A stretch of 64,000 bases of DNA from positions 176 to 64,175 of the forward strand of contig NZ_WWGX01000012.1 of the NCBI RefSeq assembly GCF_009862265.1. Reading direction: 5' to 3'. Of this stretch, positions 15,988 to 22,928 are shown in pieces. Numbering within the stretch: the stretch's first letter is position 1; each line of letters opens with the position of its first letter. The notes under the pieces are model-generated. The model did no database searches and was not told the DNA's origin. It saw only the letters and a program-made list of their open reading frames with translations. The DNA is from Streptomyces sp. SID8352 (GTDB taxonomy: Bacteria > Actinomycetota > Actinomycetes > Streptomycetales > Streptomycetaceae). Made by a program: the position numbers and the translations under genes.

Positions 15988-18900
15988 GCGGAACTCTCCT
16001 CTCCTCGCGGGGCCGGCCGCCGCGCCGGGCTGGCGAGCCGCACGGCCCGCGCCCAGCCGACGCCGGGCAGATGGCCCTTGGCGGTGAACGACTCCTCGGC
16101 GGCCCGGGCCGCCAGGACGGCCTCCCGGCCGCTGCCCAGGGCCCGCAGGGTGTGCGCCAGGTCCAGCGAGGCCAGCGCCCGGACCAGCGGGGAGTCGGTG
16201 TCCGCCGCCGCCCGGACCGCGCGGGCCGCCAGCTCCCGGGCCTCCCCGTCCCGGCCCCGGGCCGCGGCCAGCCGGCCGTTCAGCCCGTCCAGGTCCACCG
16301 CCTCGGCCGGGGGGCGGCCGGGCCGCCCGGACAGCGGGGCGAGCGCCGCCGCCGCCTCCCGCCACCGCCCCTGGTCCAGCAGGACCCGTGCCGACTCCAG
16401 GGCCACCGTGTCCCGCAGCGCGTCGGCGCCCAGCGACCGCGCCTCGCGGGCCGCCCGGTCCAGCGCGCCCAGCGCCCGGCCGCCCCGGCCCGCCAGGGTG
16501 TCGACCAGCGCGCCGAACAGGGGCAGGAACACCCGCGCCTCCGCGTAGCCGAGCCGCTCCGCGAGCCGCTCCGCCTCCGCCAGCCGGGCGCACGCCTCGG
16601 CCGGCCGGGCGCGCAGCGCCAGCATGACGGCGAGCGGGCAGTTCAGCGTCACCCGTACGGTGGGGCGCCGCCCGTGCTCGGCGAGCAGCGCCCGGCAGCG
16701 GTCCAGCGCCGTCGGCAGCGGCTCCGGGCCGCGCCACAGCGAGACGCCGACGGCACCGAGCGCGGCGGCCCGCTCCGGCTCGGCGTCGGCGGCCACCGCG
16801 TGCGCCAGGGCCCGGGTGAGCAGGGTGTCCGCCTCGCCGTGCCGGCCCTGCGCCTGCCGGTGCTGGCCGAGCCGCAGACACGCCCTGGCCTGCCCGAGCG
16901 GATCGCCGGCCGCCTCGAAGACGGGCAGTGTCCCCCGGGCGGCCTCGGCCGGGGAGCCGCCGTCCGGCACCCCGGCCACCGCCAGGCTCAGCCGGGCGTG
17001 CGCCAGCTCCAGCGGGTCGGCCGGGGGCGCGGCGGTGCGCCGCAGCAGCTCCCGTGCCTCCGCCACCCGGCCCAGCGCCAGCCGGACCTCGCCGAGGCGG
17101 CGCAGCGCCCCCGCGGCGGACGGGTCGCCGGGTCCGTACAGGGCGGTGGACCGGCTCAGCAGGTCGTCGGCCCACGGCAGGTCGGAGCGGGCCAGCGCCT
17201 GCGCCCCGGCGCGGCCGAGGGCACCGGCCGCCCGCAGCCGCAGCGTCCCCAGCTCCTCGGTCACCAGGCCCAGTTCGCGCCGGTAGCGGTAGGCCCGCTC
17301 CAGATGGCCGCCGACCGCGCCGTCGCCGCGCGCCCGGACCCCGGGCAGGTCGGCGGCCCGCTCGTGCCGTTCGGCGCGGGCCCGCTTGGACATGCAGCCG
17401 TACGCGACCTCCTGGACCAGTCCGCTGGCGAACCGGTAGCCGCGCCCGTCGGCGGCCGGTTCGACCATGCGGTGGCGGCCCAGCGCCAGCAGCGCCTCGA
17501 CGGTGCCGCGCCGGGTACCGCGGGCCAGTTCGGCCAGCTCCCCGGCGTCGAACCGGCCGCCCAGCACGGCGGCGAGGTCCAGGGTGACCCGCTCGGCGCC
17601 GGTCAGGGCGTCGATCCGGGCGCCCAGGAGCGCCTGCACGGTGGGCGGCGGGTCGTCGGCCCGGGCGCCGCGGGGCAGCGGCAGCAGCAGTTGCTCCAGG
17701 TGCAGGGGGTTGCCTCCGGCGCGCTCCAGCAGCCGGTCGGGCAGCCCGGGCGGGGCGGCGGAGGACGCGCCGGACGGGGCGCCGGGGGTGAGGCCGGCCG
17801 GGGTGCCGGGCGCGCTGCCGGTCGGGCCGAGGCGGGGCGCACCGCCGCCCGGAGCGATGACGCCCTCGGGCGGTCCGGCGTGGAACGTCCCGGCGCCGGC
17901 GTCGGCGCCGGGCGGGTCGGCGCGGGGTGACCGGCCGTCGGCCGCGCCGACCCGGGTGGTGAGCCGGGCGGTGGCTCCGGCGAGGACCTCCGCCAGCAGC
18001 CGCGCGTCGGCCTCCGGCAGCCCCGGCAGGGCCAGCGTGGTTCCGGGCGGCGCGGCACGGGAGTCCAGCAACTCGGGCCGGGCCAGGCAGAGCAGCAGGA
18101 CGGGGGCGTCGCCGAGTTCCCGGTCGAGCCGGTCCACCAGGTCAAGCAGGGCCGGAGCGGCCCAGTGGCAGTCGTCGAGGACCAGCACCACCGGGCCGCC
18201 GGTGGCGGCGGCGGTCAGTACCTGGAGCAGCGCGGCGCAGGTGTCGTCCGGCGAGGGGCTGGGGGTGCCGTCCGCGAGCAGGCCGCCCGCCAGCACGGCC
18301 AGGGCGTCCGCCGCGTCCCGCTCCGCGGCCCCGGAACGCCGGGCGGCCAGCAGCGAGGTGAGGGCGTCGGCCAGCGGCCAGAGGGTGCCCCGGTCGCCGT
18401 AGGGGCGGCAGCGCCCGGCGCCGTACGCCACCCGGGGCCCGGCCCGGGTCGCCAGCCACTGCCGGACGAGCCGGGTCTTGCCGAGCCCGGCCTCCCCGTG
18501 CACCAGCAGCAGGTGCCGGAGAGGGGGACCCGCGGCGCCGGTCCCGGCGGCACGGCTCCCCGGCGGGCCGCCGGAAGGACTCCCGCCGTCCGCGACGCCG
18601 GTGCCCCGGCCAGCCGGAGCCTCCCCACTCCAGGAGCCTTCGTCCGCGGTGTCCCGGACCGCGCGGTGGGGCTCGGCCGTGCGGGGTGAGGTGTCCCGGT
18701 CGGTGTCCGTGTCGGCGTGAACACCGGGGGGTGAGTTGTTCACGGAATGGGGGCCGGTGCTGTCTTCGGGGGTGGCCGGGGCCGGGCGGGTGTCGTGGGC
18801 CGCGTCGTGGGGGGCGTCGATGCGGCCGACGACGTCGGGGGCGTTGTCGCGCGTGCCGGCCGTGCTCGGGGAGCCGTCCCGTTCGAGCCACGGGTCGGCG

Positions 18901-19829
18901 TCGGGGCCGGGTCCGGTGCCGTCCCTCCGGTCACGGACGTCCGTGACGGCCCGACCGCCCTGCGCCGGGGCGCCGTTCGCGGTCCGCGCGCCGCCGGGCG
19001 CGCCCGGCGTCCAGGTCGTCCGCGGGGCTCCCGCCGTCGCCGTCGCACGGGCCAGCGCCGCGTCCAGCGCGTCGAGTTCGACGCCGCGTCCCACGAACGG
19101 GATGTCGAAGCGCCGCAGTTGGTCGGGCTCGTCGCCGCCCAGCCCCAGCAGGCGGTACGCCGTCACCGGCACCGACTTGCCCTTGAGGCGCAGCGGGCCG
19201 ACCTCCTCGACGCGGACCGTGGGGCCCGCCGCGAGACGGGTCTCCGGGCCGAGCAGGATGCTCCCGGCGTCGGCGTGCTGCTCCAGCCGGGCCGCGACGT
19301 TGACGGTCTCCCCGGAGACGAGGGCCTGCCGCGCCGAGGCGTCCGAAGCCGCCACCACGGGGCCGGTGTTCACGCCGATGCGCACTTCCAGCCCGATCCC
19401 CAGGGCCTGTTCGAGGTCGGCGTTGAGCCGGTCCAGCGCGTCGAGCATGCCGAGCGCGGCGCCGAGGGCGCGGCGGGCGTCGTCCTCGCGCACCGAGGGC
19501 ACCCCGAAGACGGCCATCACGGCGTCCCCGATGAACTTCTCCAGCGTGCCCCCGTGCTCCTCCACCTGGCCGCGCATCAGCGCGAAGTAGCGCAGGGTGA
19601 CGGCGCGGAGGGTCTCCGGGTCGAGGGCCTCGGAGAGCGCCGTGGAGCCGACCAGATCGCAGAAGAGCACGGTGACGACCTTGCGGGCCTCGACCGGTCC
19701 GGGCGGGAATTCCGGCCCGGGCCCCCCGGACGGGACGGGGCACGGGTCCGGCGGACGGCAGGGGGTGCCGCAGGACGGGCAGAAGCGGGCCCCGCCCGGC
19801 AGGGCGGCCCGGCAGCTCGTGCAGCTCAT
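15984..19829 (-). CDS. Zinc-ribbon / class III nucleotidyl cyclase / AAA ATPase / TPR regulator
   Basis: Multidomain protein of 1281 residues. The start MSCTSCRAALPGG puts two CxxC pairs (CTSC, CPSC) at the N-terminus as a zinc ribbon. A class III cyclase domain follows (about 50-220): FCDLVGSTAL and KFIGDAVMAVFG carry the metal Asp residues, and NVAARLEQHA follows. A long Pro/Gly/Asp-rich linker (about 270-430) leads to an ATPase domain with HGEAGLGKTRLVRQW (about residue 446), then TPR-like helical repeats to the end. Proteins of this design are usually annotated as adenylate/guanylate cyclase or LuxR-type regulators without the HTH. The gene lies 104 bases after the small peptide gene and overlaps the subtilase, so it is part of the same operon. 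Confidence 0.88.
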   Translation of the reverse strand: MSCTSCRAALPGGARFCPSCGTPCRPPDPCPVPSGGPGPEFPPGPVEARKVVTVLFCDLVGSTALSEALDPETLRAVTLRYFALMRGQVEEHGGTLEKFIGDAVMAVFGVPSVREDDARRALGAALGMLDALDRLNADLEQALGIGLEVRIGVNTGPVVAASDASARQALVSGETVNVAARLEQHADAGSILLGPETRLAAGPTVRVEEVGPLRLKGKSVPVTAYRLLGLGGDEPDQLRRFDIPFVGRGVELDALDAALARATATAGAPRTTWTPGAPGGARTANGAPAQGGRAVTDVRDRRDGTGPGPDADPWLERDGSPSTAGTRDNAPDVVGRIDAPHDAAHDTRPAPATPEDSTGPHSVNNSPPGVHADTDTDRDTSPRTAEPHRAVRDTADEGSWSGEAPAGRGTGVADGGSPSGGPPGSRAAGTGAAGPPLRHLLLVHGEAGLGKTRLVRQWLATRAGPRVAYGAGRCRPYGDRGTLWPLADALTSLLAARRSGAAERDAADALAVLAGGLLADGTPSPSPDDTCAALLQVLTAAATGGPVVLVLDDCHWAAPALLDLVDRLDRELGDAPVLLLCLARPELLDSRAAPPGTTLALPGLPEADARLLAEVLAGATARLTTRVGAADGRSPRADPPGADAGAGTFHAGPPEGVIAPGGGAPRLGPTGSAPGTPAGLTPGAPSGASSAAPPGLPDRLLERAGGNPLHLEQLLLPLPRGARADDPPPTVQALLGARIDALTGAERVTLDLAAVLGGRFDAGELAELARGTRRGTVEALLALGRHRMVEPAADGRGYRFASGLVQEVAYGCMSKRARAERHERAADLPGVRARGDGAVGGHLERAYRYRRELGLVTEELGTLRLRAAGALGRAGAQALARSDLPWADDLLSRSTALYGPGDPSAAGALRRLGEVRLALGRVAEARELLRRTAAPPADPLELAHARLSLAVAGVPDGGSPAEAARGTLPVFEAAGDPLGQARACLRLGQHRQAQGRHGEADTLLTRALAHAVAADAEPERAAALGAVGVSLWRGPEPLPTALDRCRALLAEHGRRPTVRVTLNCPLAVMLALRARPAEACARLAEAERLAERLGYAEARVFLPLFGALVDTLAGRGGRALGALDRAAREARSLGADALRDTVALESARVLLDQGRWREAAAALAPLSGRPGRPPAEAVDLDGLNGRLAAARGRDGEARELAARAVRAAADTDSPLVRALASLDLAHTLRALGSGREAVLAARAAEESFTAKGHLPGVGWARAVRLASPARRPAPRGEESSA

Positions 19830-19932
19830 GGCGGGGACCTCGTCGCGGTGGCCGGTCGGGTGGACGGGGGAGGGGTGCCGCTCGGCGCGGCGCGTCGCCC
19901 GGAGCAACGCGTCGCCCGGCGCGGCGCGCCGC

Positions 19933-20136
19933 TCAGAACAGCGCGCCGCCGGCGACCTCGCTGTGGGCCTGCACCTCGGGGCCCACCTCGCCGAGCCGCC
20001 GCCCGATGTCGATGAGGAGCGCGACCTCCTGCTCGGTCATCGACAGCAGCACCTCCACCTGTTCGTCGGTGAGCGCGTCGAGGGGGAAGCCCGCCGCGGC
20101 CAGCCGGGCGAAGCGGGCGGTGCGGTCGTCGCTCAT
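19933..20136 (-). CDS. 67-residue peptide, candidate RiPP precursor (aroma-sacti-cluster-like)
   Basis: Encodes MSDDRTARFARLAAAGFPLD to a C-terminal GGALF. The start has an excellent site (AGGAGG, 7 bases away) and overlaps the redox enzyme stop by ATGA. The middle part (FPLDALTDEQVEVLLSMTEQ) is acidic and helical like a recognition leader; the tail EVQAHSEVAGGALF is Gly-rich and ends in Phe. There is no Cys, so thioether cross-links are excluded. From memory, it resembles small actinobacterial peptides named aroma-sacti cluster domain proteins, found beside radical SAM genes and ending in an aromatic residue. A non-precursor role as a small carrier or binding protein is possible. Confidence 0.7.
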   Translation of the reverse strand: MSDDRTARFARLAAAGFPLDALTDEQVEVLLSMTEQEVALLIDIGRRLGEVGPEVQAHSEVAGGALF

Positions 20137-21266
20137 CGGTGACCTCCTGACGGGGCCGCGGCCGTCCTTGCGGGCCGGGCGGCGAGTTCGGACAGCAGCC
20201 GGGCCAGGCCCGACACGGTGTGCAGGGCGCCGACCGAGACGGCGGTGCGCTGGGGCCCGGTCAGCGGCAGCCGGTCGAGGACCCGGTCCAGGGCGGCCAC
20301 GTGGGCGGAGTCCAGCGCCGCGTGCGCGCGCAGGGTGCGGAAGGCCGCGTCGGGCAGGCCGGTCCCGGCGGCGAGGTGCTCCGCCAGCCAGCCGGCGGGG
20401 GCGTTCCCCTCCAGCGCGGCCATGTAGCCGAGGAGGACCGCGGGGTGGTGGTGCTCGACCCAGTAGTACGGGGCGCCGGTCAGCACCGCGACGGCGGTGG
20501 GCGGCAGCGCCGCGCGCACGGCGGCGGCGTCGCCCCCGGCCAGGGCCAGGTCGGCGAGCAGCCAGTCGTCGTGGCCGCGCTCCTCCTCGATGTGCCGGCG
20601 CAGGTACCGGGCGAGCGGGCGGGCCACCGGGTCGCCGGGCGGCGCCGCCTCGCAGCGGGCGACGGCGCGTTCCATCAGCGGTACGGAGGCGCGGACCAGG
20701 GCGTGCATGGCGCCCAGGTAGGCGAGATAGCGCGGGCGCAGCCCGTCCGGCCGCCAGAGCAGGGCGGCGGCGGCGTGCACGGCGGGCTCGGCCAGCGACA
20801 GCTTGGTCCGCAGCACCCGGGAGAACGGCGCGGCCCCCACCGCACCGCCCCCGGCCGCTCCCTCCACCGCCCGCCCGGCCGCACCGCCCCCGGGTCCCCC
20901 CACGGCGACCCGGGCGGCACCGCCCCCGGCCGGTTCCCCCACGGCGGCCCCGGCAGCGCCGCCCACGTCCCCCGCCGGGAGCCTCTCCGCGGCCGGCGCA
21001 CCACCCCCTGTCCGCCCCGGCCCGCCTCCCGCGCCTCCCGTGCCGTCAGGAGCCGCCGCCCGGTGGCCCCCCGCGCTCCGCGCGCCGCCCGCGGCACCCC
21101 CCGCCCGTCGGCCCACCGCACCGCGTGCCGCGCCGTCCGGGGTCCCCGCCGGGCCGCCCCGCGTGCCCCGTGCGGCACCGCCCACGACCCCCGCCGCGTC
21201 TCCCGCCGCACCCCGTACGGCGCCGCCCGTGACGTCCCCCTCCGGGCCGCCCGCCGCACCCCTCAC
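20133..21266 (-). CDS. Iron-containing redox enzyme family protein (haem-oxygenase-like fold)
   Basis: The GTG start overlaps the radical SAM stop as GTGA, giving 377 residues. The first about 146 are a low-complexity Gly/Ala/Arg stretch; the folded part begins near FSRVLRTKLSLAEP. It has the all-helical plan of the haem-oxygenase-like di-iron family. Candidate metal ligands are in RRHIEEERGHDDWLLADL, VEHHHPAVLLGYMAALEGN and HAALDSAHVAALD. Such enzymes activate O2 in several natural-product pathways. Between a radical SAM gene and a peptide gene, it is likely a second tailoring enzyme on that peptide. The true start could lie inside the low-complexity region; the coupling favours 21266. Confidence 0.8.
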   Translation of the reverse strand: MRGAAGGPEGDVTGGAVRGAAGDAAGVVGGAARGTRGGPAGTPDGAARGAVGRRAGGAAGGARSAGGHRAAAPDGTGGAGGGPGRTGGGAPAAERLPAGDVGGAAGAAVGEPAGGGAARVAVGGPGGGAAGRAVEGAAGGGAVGAAPFSRVLRTKLSLAEPAVHAAAALLWRPDGLRPRYLAYLGAMHALVRASVPLMERAVARCEAAPPGDPVARPLARYLRRHIEEERGHDDWLLADLALAGGDAAAVRAALPPTAVAVLTGAPYYWVEHHHPAVLLGYMAALEGNAPAGWLAEHLAAGTGLPDAAFRTLRAHAALDSAHVAALDRVLDRLPLTGPQRTAVSVGALHTVSGLARLLSELAARPARTAAAPSGGHR

Positions 21267-22339
21267 CGCGGGTCCCCGTCCAGCGCGACCAGATCCGCGT
21301 ACGGGGCGCAGCCGTGCCGCCGTACGAGGGCGACCGGGCCGGCGGCCGTCTGGCGCCGGGCGGCCTCCGCGTCGAGCAGCTCCCCCACCGGTCCGGTGCC
21401 GTCGCGGGCGGCTCCGGCGAGCACCCCGGGATGCCGCTCCAGACGGTGGCAGGAGGCGCAGTAGCCGCCCTCCCCGCCCGCGCCCCCGTCGCCGTGGCGG
21501 GCGTACAGATGGACGGGGCCTGCGGCGCGGACCATCCGCAGCACGGGGGAGGCGCCCGAGCGGCGCCGCACGGCGGGCCAGCCGTCCTCGGCGATGTGGC
21601 CGAGGCGCAGGTGCGCCGGGGCCGGGCGGGCGTCGACGGCGCGCTGGTTGCAGCAGGCGAGGACGGTGCCGTCGAAGGCCACCACCGGCCAGGCCGCCAG
21701 CGCGCAGGGCAGCGGCCGGTCGCCGTCCGGGAGGACGCGGGCGGCGCCCGCCCAGGCGGCGGCCCGGCCCAGCGGGCGGACCGCGGTGACCAGCATCGGC
21801 ACCCGGTCGGCGAACTCCCGGCGGATCTCGGCGGTCACCTCGGCCAGATAGGGGTCCCGGGGGCCGCTCCCGGTGAGGTGGAAGCTGACCGGCACCCCCG
21901 CGTCGCGGATCTCCCGCACCGCCCGCAGCACGTCGGCGCGGGGCACCTCGCGCTCGTGGTGGGCGTCCAGGCTCGCGGAGAAGTGGTCGACGGCGGTGAC
22001 CGCGCGCATGATCCGCCCGGGGACCCGGCCGGAGCGGGCGAAGAACATGCCGCTCAGCAGCGCGCTGCGGGTGCCCGCCGCGCGGGCCGCGACCGCGAGC
22101 GCGGTGGTCAGCTCCGGCCGCAGCAGCGGCTCGCCCCCGGTCAGCAGGAGCACCTCGGGGCGGTCCGCGGCGCCGAACGAGCCGACGAAGCGCAGCAGAT
22201 GCCCCCCGTCCGGCTCCTCGCCGGACATCGTGGAGGCGGTGGAGCAGTGGGCGCAGCTCAGCGGGCAGCGCCGGGTGAGGGTCAGCAGCAGTCCCGCGCC
22301 CGGGACGGGCCGCAGCCGCAGCAGGTCGGACAGACGCAC
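21263..22339 (-). CDS. Radical SAM protein with SPASM/twitch-like C-terminus
   Basis: Protein of 358 residues from a GTG start preceded by GGGAGG. The cluster motif is CPLSCAHC (Cys25, Cys29, Cys32), the CxxxCxxC that binds the SAM-cleaving [4Fe-4S] cluster, followed by LLLTGGEPLLRPEL (the GGE motif for SAM). C-terminal cysteines in LPCALAAWPVVAFDG, VLACCNQRA and YCASCHRL resemble a SPASM or twitch domain with auxiliary clusters, typical of peptide-modifying family members. It is the first gene of the operon with the redox enzyme and the 67-residue peptide, which is the obvious candidate substrate. It diverges from the class III lanthipeptide gene across 299 bases. Confidence 0.88.
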   Translation of the reverse strand: MRLSDLLRLRPVPGAGLLLTLTRRCPLSCAHCSTASTMSGEEPDGGHLLRFVGSFGAADRPEVLLLTGGEPLLRPELTTALAVAARAAGTRSALLSGMFFARSGRVPGRIMRAVTAVDHFSASLDAHHEREVPRADVLRAVREIRDAGVPVSFHLTGSGPRDPYLAEVTAEIRREFADRVPMLVTAVRPLGRAAAWAGAARVLPDGDRPLPCALAAWPVVAFDGTVLACCNQRAVDARPAPAHLRLGHIAEDGWPAVRRRSGASPVLRMVRAAGPVHLYARHGDGGAGGEGGYCASCHRLERHPGVLAGAARDGTGPVGELLDAEAARRQTAAGPVALVRRHGCAPYADLVALDGDPR

Positions 22340-22529
22340 GGGCGCACCTCCCTGTCTCGTCGCCCGGCCGGTGGGCGGCCGTGGCCACCCAGCGTCCCGG
22401 CGGGCGGTCAACGGGCGGTTCGGCGCCGCCTGTGTACCGGTAAACCGGCAGGCCGGACGGGTGCCGGGCGGTGCCGAGGAGCCCCGGGGGCGGTGCCGGG
22501 CGGCCGGTGACCCGGCCCGAACAGCGTCC

Positions 22530-22582
22530 ATACCGCTCGCATACCGGCTCTTGACCGGCGGGGAACCGCCGCTGCCTAGCGT
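22530..22582 (+). promoter_or_regulatory. Candidate promoter of the class III lanthipeptide operon
   Basis: Two direct repeats, ATACCGCTCGC (22530) and ATACCGGCTCT (22541), have an 11-base period. They sit directly before TTGACC (22551) and TAGCGT (22577), which resemble -35 and -10 boxes with a long 20-base spacer. Direct repeats with one helical turn spacing next to a poor promoter suit SARP-type activators. An inverted repeat (CGGCGG-GGAA-CCGCCG, 22556-22571) lies in the spacer. Confidence 0.4.
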
Positions 22583-22638
22583 CCTGTTCCACCGGCCGGC
22601 GACCGCCGCCCGGAGTCCCGTCCGTGAGGAGTGAACCC

Positions 22639-22824
22639 ATGGCCGACGCCATCGAGCCCACCGAGGACAGCACCCCCGAGAACGACAGCCCCGAGGTCGA
22701 GGCCCACCTGTCGAAGGACGCGGTCAAGAACGCGGTGCTCGGACTCCAGGCCGGCGGCCTCGAGGGGGAGTCCGTGATCTCCCCCGCGATGAGCTGTTCC
22801 TCCTGCGTGGCCGCGAGCTGCTGA
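22639..22824 (+). CDS. Class III lanthipeptide precursor
   Basis: 61-residue precursor starting MADAIEPTED behind GAGGAG. The acidic leader contains KNAVLGLQAGG, matching the class III leader motif of the LLDLQ type. The C-terminal core is about GESVISPAMSCSSCVAASC. SVISPAMSC gives a Ser-x2-Ser-x4-Cys pattern that a LanKC enzyme can turn into labionin or lanthionine. Two more Cys and three more Ser follow, including a C-terminal Cys, so further rings or a disulfide are possible. The gene is followed by an 18-bp-stem hairpin and then by the LanKC gene. The exact leader cleavage site is not evident. Confidence 0.9.
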   Translation: MADAIEPTEDSTPENDSPEVEAHLSKDAVKNAVLGLQAGGLEGESVISPAMSCSSCVAASC

Positions 22825-22837
22825 ACCGTCGCCCCGG

Positions 22838-22878
22838 CGCCGGCCGGACCGGCGGTCCCACCGCCGGTCCGGCCGGCG
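22838..22878 (+). terminator. Attenuator-like hairpin between precursor and LanKC genes
   Basis: Arms 22838-22855 and 22861-22878 are perfectly complementary (18 bp) around a TCCCA loop, 14 bases after the precursor stop. In RiPP operons such a partial terminator makes precursor transcripts exceed synthetase transcripts. Confidence 0.85.
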
Positions 22879-22928
22879 CGACCGTTCGGCCGACGAGACG
22901 ACGATGACAGGAGAGGGGCTGGGCGGAG

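Noticed and set aside
22556..22571. CGGCGG-GGAA-CCGCCG as a terminator of the radical SAM operon
   Set aside because: It lies upstream of both divergent genes, so it cannot terminate either; a regulatory role is more plausible.
20133..22727. Single 864-residue protein spanning the redox enzyme and radical SAM region
   Set aside because: Only the C-terminal part is sensible; upstream residues are a shifted reading of the radical SAM gene. The GTGA overlap at 21263-21266 marks the real boundary.
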